Shown here: positions 8,793 through 17,365 of the stretch, piece after piece
Position numbering within the stretch: position 1 is the stretch's first letter
Layout of the letters: the number at the start of each line of letters is the position of its first letter
Assembly (NCBI GenBank): GCA_009360345.1
Contig: SPDP01000003.1
Location: forward strand, 1 to 64,000
Length of the DNA: 64,000 nucleotides
Direction: 5' to 3'
Source: Alcaligenaceae bacterium SAGV5
GTDB taxonomy: Bacteria; Pseudomonadota; Gammaproteobacteria; Burkholderiales; Burkholderiaceae_B
The notes under the pieces: generated by a model
The model's input: only the letters and a program-made list of their open reading frames with translations
Databases searched by the model: none
Told to the model about the DNA's origin: nothing
Position numbers and translations under genes: made by a program

Positions 8793-8910
8793 ATTCTCGG
8801 GGGGGAGGCGGTCAACAAATCCCGGCGGGCGCACCAGAATCCGCATCACACCGTTTCCGGCTTCCGCGGTTCCCGGAGCGCGGGCACGGAGCGATTCTGG
8901 AGAATGACTC

Positions 8911-10251
8911 ATGCTTTCCGCAGCAGACAATGCCCGTTATAACGACGTCGAGCCGGGTTCCATCCTGCACGACATGGCCCGCCGCTACTGGCTGCCCTAC
9001 CTGAGATCCGAGGCGCTCGAGCCCAACGGTCCGCCGAAGAAGATCGAGTTGCTGGGGGAAAAGTTCGTGTCCTTCCGGGATGGACGCGGGAAGGTCGGTT
9101 TTCTCGAAGAACAATGTCCGCACCGGGGCGCTTCGCTGTCGCTGGGCCGCACCGGCGACAACGCGCTGACCTGCATTTTCCACGGCTGGAAGTTCGATAC
9201 GTCGGGCGCCTGCATCGCTTCCCCGTCGGAATCCAATCCGCGCTTCTGTTCGACCGTCAAGGTCCCGGCCTTTCCGGTCAAGGAAGCGGGCGGCGCGCTG
9301 TGGGTCTACCTCGGGCCGGGCGAGCCGCCGGCGTTCCCGGAGTGGGAGTTCTGCCTCATGCCGCCGGAGCACCGGCGGGCGCGGGTCGGATACACGGATT
9401 CGAACTGGACGCAGAACCTCGAGACCCTGCTGGATTCCGCCCACATCGGGCTCCTGCATGCCCAGCCGGTCAAGAACGCCATCAACGATAGCGTCGTCGC
9501 CATCAAGGGCGTGCATGCGCCCAAGCTGTCGGTGGTCGATACGCCCTACGGCTTCCAGGCCTATTCCCGGCGCGAACGCGAGGATGGCCAGGTCTATCTG
9601 CGCGTGACGGAGTACCTGGCGCCCTTCACGGTCTCGAACGGCAGCATGCGCACCGATGAAGGGCGGGTGCTCTTCATGATCCCGATCAACAATCGGCGCA
9701 CCGCGTTCTGGCGGTTCGAGTGGGACATGGCCCACACCCAGGAATGGTGGAAACAGCAGTCGATCGAACGGGGCGCGCTGGACTTGAAATTCGTCGACCA
9801 CGACGATTTCCTGCTCAATTCGCTGGATCGCACCAGGGAGGATTTCGGCCAGAACCGGGAGGCGATGAAACTCGGGCACTGGTCCGGTTTCAAGAACCTG
9901 CGGGCGGAAGACGCGGCGGTGGCCGAAAGCGTGCCCATCGTGGACCGCACGAAAGAGCACCTGGGCGCCAGCGACCTGGTGATCGCCAAGATGCGCCAGC
10001 GTTTCTTCCAGGGATTGAACGAATTCGAACGGGACGGCCGCGTCCTCGGGCTCGGGCCGCACGGCGATGGCAGCGGCATCGCCTACGCCGACCTGCGCGG
10101 CACGTCGGAGGTGATCGCGGCGGCGGCCGATCAGATCGCCTACCACAACGTTGAATTGCGCGAAGAGCGCAGGGCCAGGCGAGAAGCCTTCCTGGCATCG
10201 CACAAGCCGGATGCGTTGGCGCAGCCGGCCAAGGAGAAGAAACATGCATAG
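8911..10251 (+). CDS. Rieske non-haem iron oxygenase, alpha-type subunit
   Basis: A 446-residue oxygenase. Rieske ligands are Cys69/His71 (CPHRG) and Cys88/His91 (CIFHGW); the mononuclear iron region reads NLETLLDSAHIGLLH. The N-terminal DMARRYWLPYL and the extended C-terminus are typical of phenoxybenzoate-dioxygenase/phthalate-like enzymes working with a separate reductase. GGAGAATG precedes the start. The stop codon overlaps the start of the fumarylacetoacetase gene by 8 bp, which implies tight co-translation. No reductase gene is in the block, so electrons must come from a protein encoded elsewhere. It differs considerably from the divergent Rieske protein at 7427-8620, so the two are not recent duplicates. 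Confidence 0.92.
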   Translation: MLSAADNARYNDVEPGSILHDMARRYWLPYLRSEALEPNGPPKKIELLGEKFVSFRDGRGKVGFLEEQCPHRGASLSLGRTGDNALTCIFHGWKFDTSGACIASPSESNPRFCSTVKVPAFPVKEAGGALWVYLGPGEPPAFPEWEFCLMPPEHRRARVGYTDSNWTQNLETLLDSAHIGLLHAQPVKNAINDSVVAIKGVHAPKLSVVDTPYGFQAYSRREREDGQVYLRVTEYLAPFTVSNGSMRTDEGRVLFMIPINNRRTAFWRFEWDMAHTQEWWKQQSIERGALDLKFVDHDDFLLNSLDRTREDFGQNREAMKLGHWSGFKNLRAEDAAVAESVPIVDRTKEHLGASDLVIAKMRQRFFQGLNEFERDGRVLGLGPHGDGSGIAYADLRGTSEVIAAAADQIAYHNVELREERRARREAFLASHKPDALAQPAKEKKHA

Positions 10252-11596
10252 CGCTTCCTCGGCATCCGGCTCGGCGGATCCACGCCTGAACGAAACGCAC
10301 GATCCGGCCCTGCGGTCGTTCGTGGCGTCGGCCAATCGGCCCGATGCCGATTTTCCGATCCAGAACCTGCCGCTGGCCGTTTTCAGGCCGGGAAGGGAGG
10401 GGGGCGATTTTCGCGTCGGCGCTGGTATCGGTGACTGCGTCCTGGACATCGCGGCGGCGGGTGCATGCCTCGACCCCGAGGCCCAGGCGGCGGTCCAGGC
10501 TTGCCGCGAAGCGTCGATGAAGGCGCTGATGGCGCTCGGCCCGCCGCATTGGGCGCGGCTGCGGCGGGGGCTGTCGCGGTTGCTGCGGGAAGGATCGCCG
10601 TTCCAGCGGCAGGCCGAGGCGCACCTCTATCCGATCGCCGACGCCGAATTCCTGCTGCCCCTGAAGATCGGCAACTTCTCGGACTACCTGGCCTCGATGC
10701 ACCACCTTTCCAAGGTGATACGGGTCAAGCGTCCCGATCATCCCGAATTGCCCCAGAGTTTCGCATGGAGCCCGATCGCCTATCACAGCCGGGCGTCGAC
10801 GGTCAGGACCAGCGGATACGGGTTCACGCGGCCGCGGGGGCAGGCCGGGCGGTTCGAGAACGACCGGCCGCTGACGGATCCGACGCGCATGCTCGACTAT
10901 GAGGTCGAACTCGGCATCTATGTGGGCACCTCCAACGCGCAGGGCGAGCCGTTGGGCGTGGATGCCGCCGATGCGGCGATCTTCGGCTACTCGGCGCTGA
11001 ATGATTGGACGGCGCGCGACATGCAGGGCTGGGAGTCCCAGCCGCTGGGGCCGTTCCAGTCCAAGAGCTTCACGACGACGGTGTCGCCGTGGGTGGTGAC
11101 GGCGGAGGCATTGGAACCCTACCGCGTCGGGGTATCCCGGCCGGACGGCCAACCCATGCCGCCCGCCTGCCTGGATTCGGACCGGAATCGGGAGCGGGGC
11201 ATGCCGGACGTGCGCATGGAGGTGCTGCTCTTGACCGGGCAATTGCATGCGGCGGGAGCGCGCCCGGTGCTGCTGGGGGCGAGCAGGCTGACGGACGCCT
11301 ATTGGACGCCGGGCCAGATGGTCGCCCATCACACGCTCAATGGCTGCGTGCTGGAGACCGGAGACCTGATCGGAACGGGCACGATATCCGGGCCGGGCGA
11401 CGAGGCCTGCGGCTGCATGTTCGAACTGACGCGCGGGGGGCGCGAACCTTTCGCGCTGCCTAACGGTGAAGAACGGGCATTCGTTCAGGACGGGGATACG
11501 GTGATCGTGCGGGCGTATTGCCAGAAGCCGGGGTTTGCGAGGCTGGGATTCGGCGAGGCGGCCGCCACGGTGCTGCCGGCCCGGTCCGATGGCTGA
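10244..11596 (+). CDS. fahA: Fumarylacetoacetase
   Basis: A 450-residue cytosolic hydrolase that splits fumarylacetoacetate, or a related acylpyruvate, into fumarate and acetoacetate. Fumarylacetoacetase hallmarks are present: the catalytic His in YHSRAST, the metal site residues in NFSDYLAS and LDYEVELGIYVG, and the LNDWTARDMQGWE stretch. This is the full-length two-domain form, not the short YcgM type. The ATG at 10244 overlaps the preceding oxygenase gene; AAGGAGAAG lies upstream. No homogentisate dioxygenase is in the window, so its substrate here may come from another ring-cleavage route. Acetoacetate released could be activated by the CoA-transferase at 4.2-5.6 kb. Confidence 0.92.
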   Translation: MHSASSASGSADPRLNETHDPALRSFVASANRPDADFPIQNLPLAVFRPGREGGDFRVGAGIGDCVLDIAAAGACLDPEAQAAVQACREASMKALMALGPPHWARLRRGLSRLLREGSPFQRQAEAHLYPIADAEFLLPLKIGNFSDYLASMHHLSKVIRVKRPDHPELPQSFAWSPIAYHSRASTVRTSGYGFTRPRGQAGRFENDRPLTDPTRMLDYEVELGIYVGTSNAQGEPLGVDAADAAIFGYSALNDWTARDMQGWESQPLGPFQSKSFTTTVSPWVVTAEALEPYRVGVSRPDGQPMPPACLDSDRNRERGMPDVRMEVLLLTGQLHAAGARPVLLGASRLTDAYWTPGQMVAHHTLNGCVLETGDLIGTGTISGPGDEACGCMFELTRGGREPFALPNGEERAFVQDGDTVIVRAYCQKPGFARLGFGEAAATVLPARSDG

Positions 11597-11620
11597 GCCG
11601 GGACCGGACGAGGAGCGGCC

Positions 11621-12598
11621 ATGGCAAGCGTGATCCGGTTCCACCGAACGGGCGGCCCCGAGGTCCTGAGATGCGAGGAGTACGACGTCGCGCCGCCGGG
11701 CTATGGCGAGGTCAGGATCCGGCACGCCGCGATAGGCGTCAACTTCAACGACATCTATTTCCGCTCGGGCCTGTATCCCGTCGCCTTGCCTTCGCCGCTG
11801 GGGCGGTCCGCCGCCGGCATCGTCGAGGAGCTGGGGGCGGGCGTGACGGATGTCCGGGTGGGCGACCGCGTGGCCTACGCCAGCAGTCCGCTGGGCGCCT
11901 ACAGCAGCGAGCGCATCGTCGATACCGGGTATCTCGTTCCCGTTCCCGAGGGGGTGGGGCTGGACGTGGCCGCCGCCAGCACCATGCGCGGCATGACCGC
12001 GGCCTACCTGATGCGCCGCATCCACCCATGGCGGCCGGGCGATTCGCTGGTGCTGCACGCGGCGGCGGGGGGGATCGGCCTGATCGTCGGCCAATGGGCC
12101 CGGCACCTCGGGCTGCGAGTGATCGGGACCGTGTCGGATCCGGACAAGGCCGGGATCGCGCTGGCCCACGGCTGCGAACACGTGATCGTGCGCGGCAGCA
12201 CCGGGGAAGTGGTGGAAAAGGTGATGGCATTGACGGGAGGCCGCGGCGTGCCCGTGGTGCTGGACGGCGTGGGCAGGAGCACCTTCGACGTTTCGTTGAG
12301 GGTCCTGTCCCGGCGGGGGCTGTTCGTCAGTTTCGGCGCGGCTTCCGGTCCGGTGCCTCCCATCGATGCCATCGAGTTGGGGCGCCGTGGATCGCCGTTC
12401 TTCACCCGGCCCGCACTGGCCGACTATGCCTCCACGAGGAGGGAAAGGGGGGAACTGGCGGGCGAGTTCTTCCAACTCGTCGAATCGGGGGCGATACGCG
12501 TCCACGTCAACCAGAGGCTGGCGCTGGCCGACTGCGCGCAAGCCCATCGGGCGCTGGAGTCGGGCCGCTCGGTGGGGGTGTCGGTGCTCGTGCCATAG
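11621..12598 (+). CDS. NADPH:quinone oxidoreductase (zinc-free MDR family)
   Basis: A 325-residue medium-chain dehydrogenase/reductase of the quinone oxidoreductase type. The N-terminal half shows GVNFNDIYFRSGLYP and the cofactor half the glycine-rich LHAAAGGIGLIVGQWA. The structural and catalytic zinc-ligand cysteines of alcohol dehydrogenases are absent. GAGGAGC precedes the ATG. It follows fumarylacetoacetase by 24 bp and precedes a Bug receptor by 46 bp, all in one direction. It may reduce a quinone or enone intermediate of the pathway; the role is inferred from position. Confidence 0.9.
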   Translation: MASVIRFHRTGGPEVLRCEEYDVAPPGYGEVRIRHAAIGVNFNDIYFRSGLYPVALPSPLGRSAAGIVEELGAGVTDVRVGDRVAYASSPLGAYSSERIVDTGYLVPVPEGVGLDVAAASTMRGMTAAYLMRRIHPWRPGDSLVLHAAAGGIGLIVGQWARHLGLRVIGTVSDPDKAGIALAHGCEHVIVRGSTGEVVEKVMALTGGRGVPVVLDGVGRSTFDVSLRVLSRRGLFVSFGAASGPVPPIDAIELGRRGSPFFTRPALADYASTRRERGELAGEFFQLVESGAIRVHVNQRLALADCAQAHRALESGRSVGVSVLVP

Positions 12599-12644
12599 CG
12601 GTCGGGCGGGAAGTCGGACGTTGGGTACAACAACAGGAGACACC

Positions 12645-13649
12645 ATGAAGAAAAAATCGAGAAACTTCCGGACCGCGCTGCCACGGGCAGCCTGTCTGGC
12701 ATTGATGGCGTATGCGGCCGCGGCTCCGGCCGCGGATGGCTATCCGTCCCGGCCGATATCACTGGTCGTCCAGGCGGCGCCGGGAGGCTCATCCGACATC
12801 ACCGCTCGTGTCCTGGCCCAGAAGCTTTCCCTGGCCATGAACACTCAGGTGATCGTGATCAATGAACCATCGGCCGGCGGCATCGTCGCGATGCAGCGAG
12901 TCAAGCGTGCCGAACCGGACGGCTACACGTTGATGATCCTGGGCACGAAGGCGGCGATCGGCGATGCGATCTTCGCCGCCAAGAACATCGACGTGCTGCG
13001 CGATTTCGAGCCCGTCGCCCAGATCAGTACTGGCCAGGTCGCGGTGGTCGTCAAGCGCGATTCGCCGCTCAAGACCATGGAGGACTTGATCCGGGACATC
13101 AAGGCGAAGCCGGGTCGGGTCACCGTGGCGACAGGGGACGTGGCCGGGGGCATCCAGTATCTGGGCGCCGCGCTCGTGCGCGAGGAACTCAAGGGGGATT
13201 TCGTCATCGTTCCCTACGGCACGGCCGCCAAGCTGACGACGGCCGTGCGGGCCGGCGAGGTCGATGCGGCCTTCGAGCTGGTGCCGGGAATCGTCGGTTC
13301 GCTGCGCGACGGCGAGGCCCGGGCCCTGGCCGTCAGCGGGACGAATCAGTTGCAGGATCTGCCCGGAATGAAAGGCGTGCCCACGATGAAGGAGGTGGGC
13401 CTGCCAGCGAGCGACGTGACAACTTCCACGTTCGTGGTCGTGCCGGCGGGAACCCCCGCGGGGATCGTGAAGACCTTGAATGCCGAGATCCTGCGCGCGC
13501 TGGCCCAACCCGATCTGCAACAGGCCTCGCGCTCGCGCGGGTCGGGCATCCCCGATCCGTATTCCGCGGAGGAGACCCGGACGCAACTGGCCAGGGAAAT
13601 CGCACGCTGGCAGGGCATCGTCAAGCAGGCGAACGTGAAGTCGCAGTAG
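12645..13649 (+). CDS. Bug-family periplasmic substrate-binding receptor
   Basis: A 334-residue exported receptor; the signal peptide (basic MKKKSRNFR start, Ala-rich core) is probably cleaved after residue 30. The mature N-terminus reads DGYPSRPISLVVQAAPGG, followed by VINEPSAGG and EPDGYTLMIL. The VPYKG loop is altered to VPYGTA, as in few paralogues. CAGGAG eight bases upstream fixes the start; longer frames upstream overlap the quinone oxidoreductase gene and are not needed. It is the last-but-one gene before the porin and probably serves the oxygenase/fumarylacetoacetase operon. Confidence 0.93.
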   Translation: MKKKSRNFRTALPRAACLALMAYAAAAPAADGYPSRPISLVVQAAPGGSSDITARVLAQKLSLAMNTQVIVINEPSAGGIVAMQRVKRAEPDGYTLMILGTKAAIGDAIFAAKNIDVLRDFEPVAQISTGQVAVVVKRDSPLKTMEDLIRDIKAKPGRVTVATGDVAGGIQYLGAALVREELKGDFVIVPYGTAAKLTTAVRAGEVDAAFELVPGIVGSLRDGEARALAVSGTNQLQDLPGMKGVPTMKEVGLPASDVTTSTFVVVPAGTPAGIVKTLNAEILRALAQPDLQQASRSRGSGIPDPYSAEETRTQLAREIARWQGIVKQANVKSQ

Positions 13650-13662
13650 CGCAGCCGCCCGC

Positions 13663-13681
13663 CGGGCCGCATCGCGGCCCG
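13663..13681. terminator. Strong hairpin between the Bug and porin genes
   Basis: CGGGCCGC (13663-13670) and GCGGCCCG (13674-13681) form a perfect 8-bp G+C stem with a 3-base loop, 14 bases after the Bug stop codon. No T tract follows, so it may be a processing or partial-termination hairpin between the operon and the porin gene. Confidence 0.4.
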
Positions 13682-13768
13682 TGCGCGTCATATCGCCAGG
13701 GAAGTGCCTGCAGCGGGCCGCGGGCGAGGTCCCTGGCACCTCATCGAATCAAAACCAAAGGAGGGGGA

Positions 13769-14806
13769 ATGAAGACGACCACCATCGTCGGGGGCATGAT
13801 TTGCCTGGGAGCATTGAACTGCGCCGGCGCACAGACGCAGGTGACCATCTACGGGATCGTGGATTCAGGTTTCGTCCACCAGTCCGATCCGATCGCGCCC
13901 GCCCAGGGAAGCGTGTCGTCGCTGACGGGGGGAGGACAGTCCGGGTCGCGCTTCGGGCTGCGAGGCGTGGAGGATCTGGGCAATGGATGGAAAGCCACGT
14001 TCGACCTGGAGGCCGGGATCAACACGGACACCGGGACGTCGACGTTGGGCGCGCTATTCGGGCGCAAGGCCCATGTCGGACTGGATACGCCCCTGGGGAA
14101 CATCAAGCTGGGCAGGCAGTACTCCCTGTTCTACCTCGATACGATATTGCCCGCGGATCCGTTCGGCATGGGACTGATGGGGAGGATGAACAATGTCTTC
14201 AGCACGCACTCCCGTGTCAATAACTCGGTCTCCTACGCGACGCCGAGGTGGCGGGGGTGGGCCGCGGGTTTCCTGTATGGCTTTGGCGAAGTCGCCGGAA
14301 ACAGCTCGGCCGCGCGTTCCTACAGCGGGGCGCTGAGCTACGAGGAGGGTCCGGCCCGCGTGGCGCTCGGCTACTACAATCAGCGCAACGCGGCGGACAC
14401 GGCAACCAGTCATGCCATCGCGCTGACGGGACGTTACCGGGCCGGCCCGGTAACGGTGTATTCCGCGTTCCAGGCCATCCGTTCCACCTTGAACGGCACG
14501 CCGGGGGCGACGATCGCGGATACGAACGTCAACGTCTACATGGTGGGCCTGCAATGGTCCGGGGGGCCGCATACGGTGCTGGGGGGCGTCACCCACGTCC
14601 GCGATCAGCGCCGGATCGCCGTGGCCGACGCCAGGTCCACCTTGTACGCCGTGGGCTATACCTATGCCTTGTCCAAGAGGACGAACCTGTACACCTCGTT
14701 CGGCATCTTCGACAATCGCGGCGGCGCCGCCTACGCGATAGGCGACGCCACGACGCCCGTGTACGGCCAGAAGGGATTCGACATCGGCATCCGGCACCGT
14801 TTCTAG
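13769..14806 (+). CDS. General outer-membrane porin (OmpC/Omp32-like)
   Basis: A 345-residue trimeric-type porin of the betaproteobacterial family. The ~21-residue signal peptide ends at CAGA, and the mature chain starts with the canonical QVTIYGIVDSGF first beta strand. GSRFGLRGVEDLGNGWKATFDLE and the GRKAHVGL and GNIKLGRQYS segments are typical, and the chain ends in HRF with the C-terminal Phe needed for outer-membrane insertion. AAAGGAGG precedes the start. Its place at the end of the oxygenase operon suggests a channel for the aromatic or acidic substrate. Its stop codon overlaps that of the convergent Crp/Fnr gene within a CTAG. Confidence 0.95.
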   Translation: MKTTTIVGGMICLGALNCAGAQTQVTIYGIVDSGFVHQSDPIAPAQGSVSSLTGGGQSGSRFGLRGVEDLGNGWKATFDLEAGINTDTGTSTLGALFGRKAHVGLDTPLGNIKLGRQYSLFYLDTILPADPFGMGLMGRMNNVFSTHSRVNNSVSYATPRWRGWAAGFLYGFGEVAGNSSAARSYSGALSYEEGPARVALGYYNQRNAADTATSHAIALTGRYRAGPVTVYSAFQAIRSTLNGTPGATIADTNVNVYMVGLQWSGGPHTVLGGVTHVRDQRRIAVADARSTLYAVGYTYALSKRTNLYTSFGIFDNRGGAAYAIGDATTPVYGQKGFDIGIRHRF

Positions 14807-15501
14807 GGTAGCGGCGCGGGCGTTGGCAGTATCGCCAGCTCCTGCAAGGCGGTCTTGTCGGCGATGACGATACGGCCGTATTCCAGGGCGAGTACGCCGA
14901 GCTTCTCCAGCGCCCGCAGTTCACGGTTGACCGCCTGTCTGCGGGTGGCCAGCAGTTCGGCCAGCTCGTCCTGGAGGATTTCAATTTCGTTGGCGGCGTG
15001 TCCCGACGCGGCGGCGATGAGGCCCAGCAGCGAGGCGAGCCGCGCGCGCAGGGATCCCGTCGACGCGTCGGCATACAGAGCGATCATGTTCCGATGCCGC
15101 CGGTTGAACCCCGCGAACATGGCAACGGCCAGGCGGCCGTTGCGCACCAGCATGTTCTTCAGAAACGGGCCGGGAATCCTGACCAGATGGGTCTGGCCCC
15201 GGCACACGGTGGTGTAGACGAATGCTTCGCCGGACAGCAGCGGGCCCAGTCCCAGGAAGTCGCCGGCAAAGCGCAGGCGGAAGGCGAATTCCCGGTTGGA
15301 CGCCGTGCGCAGCGACATGCGCAGCGAGCCGGACGCGATCAGGTACAGGAAGGGAACGATTTCGCCCGGGCCATGGAGCAGGGCGCCGGATTCGAGCCGC
15401 AGGACATCCGAGACCTCGACCAGCCGGGCGATGTCCGCTTCGGACCACTCACGGAAAAGTTCCGACTGCGATATGGCGACTCGGGCCAGCGTGGAGTTCA
15501 T
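14803..15501 (-). CDS. Crp/Fnr-family transcriptional regulator (paralogue 2)
   Basis: A 232-residue regulator with a cyclic-nucleotide-type beta-roll (about residues 10-125, GDFLGLGPLLSGE in the cassette) and a C-terminal winged helix reading LQDELAELLATRRQAVNRELR. It aligns end to end with the regulator at 5643-6335 (MNSTLARVAIS against MQSTLVRLAIT, then GLGP and TRRQ.NR), so the two are paralogues. It faces the porin gene. The pair probably sense related ligands and control the block between them. The ligand is unknown; residues for cAMP binding are not clearly conserved. Confidence 0.88.
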   Translation of the reverse strand: MNSTLARVAISQSELFREWSEADIARLVEVSDVLRLESGALLHGPGEIVPFLYLIASGSLRMSLRTASNREFAFRLRFAGDFLGLGPLLSGEAFVYTTVCRGQTHLVRIPGPFLKNMLVRNGRLAVAMFAGFNRRHRNMIALYADASTGSLRARLASLLGLIAAASGHAANEIEILQDELAELLATRRQAVNRELRALEKLGVLALEYGRIVIADKTALQELAILPTPAPLP

Positions 15502-15543
15502 CGTTGCGCTCGGGCGGCCGATCAGGGATGAAGTCCGGCCATC

Positions 15544-16893
15544 CTAGCATGGGAGGCCACGAGCCGGGCCGCTTTGGGCCAGCGTGGGCTGGCCATCGAT
15601 CTCAAGCCGGACGCAGCCGCGCCGGCTGTGGACCAGCCGGACGGGCGAGGCCCGTTCGTCCAGCCGGCGCCTGAGCAGCAGGAGGCGCGTTTCCAGGTTG
15701 TCCTTCAGTTCCGGTAGCCGCAGGGTCGTGGCCAGGCGGATCTCCCGGTTGGTGAATTCGCTGCGGCCTTCCGCCAGATATCGCTCCAGCATGTACACCA
15801 GCAGGCGGCCGGCCACGCCCTTGATGACGTAGGCGTCGTCGATGAAGATGCTGTCGTCGTACTCGTGGTGCACGATGTGGACGCGTCGTCCGCCATCCTG
15901 TCCGGCCCGCCGCGCCTCGGGCCGGGGCTGGCTCCTGGCCGCCAGTGTCTCGCACAGCGCCAGGGCCAGCCCGCTCTGGCTGGCGGCGATCTCGATCGCC
16001 TTTTCCTGTGCCTTGCCGAAGGCAAGCCGCACCGGGCTTTCGACGAACAATACGCCGCGCAGCGTCGCGTGCACGAGGATGGGAACGGCCATCTGGCTCA
16101 TGGCCTGCGGCGCGCTGGGCAGGGCGATGGTGCGCGTGCGGTTTTCATCCATGGTGCCGATGGCCTCGATCGCCGCGCCCATGCGTCGGACGCGGCTCAT
16201 GTCGTTGACCTTGAGGGGCAGGCGGCTGGCGGCGGCCATGCCGATCAGGCCTTCGCCGACGGGCGTTTCCGAGCCGATGCCGGAGGTTTCGTAGCCCCGG
16301 CTGGCGACCGTGGTCAGCATCGTGCCGTCGCCTTCATCGAGCAGCACGAGGGCCTGAGCGGCGCCGAACCCGATACAGGCGTCCAGGGTCGCGTTGAGCA
16401 CGCCTTCGGCATCCTGCGCCAGGGCGATGGCCTGCATCGAGAGGTTGACCCGTGCCAGATCGGGGGCCGGCGGCGCGGCGTCCGCCTCCATTTGCCTGGG
16501 GGCGTTCACCGGCACGATGGCTTCGACGCGGAAAACGTCGATGGCCTTCAGCCGCATGACCCCGGCCATGCCCACCTGCGCGCTGCTGGCCCGCAGTTCG
16601 TTCGCCATGCGGTCGAACAGCGTGCCCTGGTCGTGCGATGCGGTCCACGTCAGCGCGAGCTGGAACTGCGCGCCGGTGCGTCCGCTGACCAGCATCAACG
16701 AGGCGCGTGGATTGGCGCGGATGTTCGCCGTGGTCTTGGCGAAGAACTGGTTGGAGATCGCGACATGCCGTTCGTCCACGCGCACGACGTGCGAGAGGTA
16801 GGAGATGTTGGGCGTGCCGTCGATCGCCGTGGTGGCGATGACCGAGGGAATCACGCCCTCGAAGCAGTCCTCGAGCATGTCGAGCCGGATCAT
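15544..16893 (-). CDS. PPOX-GAF-winged-helix fusion protein (putative flavin-linked regulator)
   Basis: A 449-residue protein with three parts. Residues ~1-155 form a pyridoxamine-phosphate-oxidase-like split barrel (TPNISYLSHVVRVDERHVAI, then NPRASLMLVS) expected to bind flavin. Residues ~170-325 look like a GAF sensor domain, including VGEGLIGMAA and RGVLFVESP. Residues ~350-440 resemble an OmpR/PhoB-type winged helix (EFTNREIRLA, a DNLETRLLLLRRRLDE recognition helix, then a RRGCVRLEI wing). The start at 16893 overlaps the stop of the small PPOX gene by 4 bp (ATGA), so the two are coupled. The architecture suggests a one-component transcription factor sensing flavin state or a small ligand. 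The phased repeats upstream of the divergent gene are a natural target. Confidence 0.75.
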   Translation of the reverse strand: MIRLDMLEDCFEGVIPSVIATTAIDGTPNISYLSHVVRVDERHVAISNQFFAKTTANIRANPRASLMLVSGRTGAQFQLALTWTASHDQGTLFDRMANELRASSAQVGMAGVMRLKAIDVFRVEAIVPVNAPRQMEADAAPPAPDLARVNLSMQAIALAQDAEGVLNATLDACIGFGAAQALVLLDEGDGTMLTTVASRGYETSGIGSETPVGEGLIGMAAASRLPLKVNDMSRVRRMGAAIEAIGTMDENRTRTIALPSAPQAMSQMAVPILVHATLRGVLFVESPVRLAFGKAQEKAIEIAASQSGLALALCETLAARSQPRPEARRAGQDGGRRVHIVHHEYDDSIFIDDAYVIKGVAGRLLVYMLERYLAEGRSEFTNREIRLATTLRLPELKDNLETRLLLLRRRLDERASPVRLVHSRRGCVRLEIDGQPTLAQSGPARGLPC

Positions 16894-17345
16894 AGGGCGG
16901 TTCCCGCCTTGGGGCCGGGCGTCTGGATGTAGCGCTCCTGGACGCGCAGCCGGACCACATGCAGATCTTCTTCGCAGCACCACGGCCGGACCAGGTTTTC
17001 CGGCACGCCCAGCGCGGCGAACATGGCAATCATCCGGTCTGTGTACGAGCGTGCGAGTCCGGCGTCGGCCTGGTCGGCGGTCCGCGATCGCGCGCTGCCT
17101 TTCAGTTGGTAGGAGACGTAATCGCGCGGCCGCGAGAACGTGATGGCGGCGCAGGGGCTGGCCTGGATGTTGGCGATCGTTTCCGCCCATTGCCAGCCGG
17201 ACACGAGGACTTCCACTGTGTCGCCGCCGCTGGCGCGGACGCCGACGCCGCGCGCGATCGAGGCCCGGTTCGTTGCGTCCCGGGTGCCGATGATGATCAT
17301 GACATCGCCCAGGATGAATTGCCGGATGTCGTCGGAAAGACGCAT
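16890..17345 (-). CDS. Pyridoxamine 5'-phosphate oxidase-like (PPOX) flavoprotein
   Basis: A 151-residue stand-alone split-barrel protein (MRLSDDIRQFILGDVMIIIGTRDATNRASIARGVGV), the fold used by FMN- or F420-binding reductases and oxidases. The region ITFSRPRDYVSYQLKG corresponds to the flavin-contacting strands of the family. It is the first gene of a two-gene transcript, coupled by a 4-bp overlap to the PPOX-GAF-winged-helix gene, and divergent from the FMO-like flavoenzyme. It may be a flavin reductase or carrier for that enzyme. The reaction cannot be deduced from sequence. Confidence 0.8.
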   Translation of the reverse strand: MRLSDDIRQFILGDVMIIIGTRDATNRASIARGVGVRASGGDTVEVLVSGWQWAETIANIQASPCAAITFSRPRDYVSYQLKGSARSRTADQADAGLARSYTDRMIAMFAALGVPENLVRPWCCEEDLHVVRLRVQERYIQTPGPKAGTAL

Positions 17346-17365
17346 GCACGCCCCCCATTTGCCCG

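Noticed and set aside
9890..12646. A 918-codon minus-strand frame across fumarylacetoacetase and the oxidoreductase
   Set aside because: Antisense to genes with intact catalytic motifs; no family resemblance.
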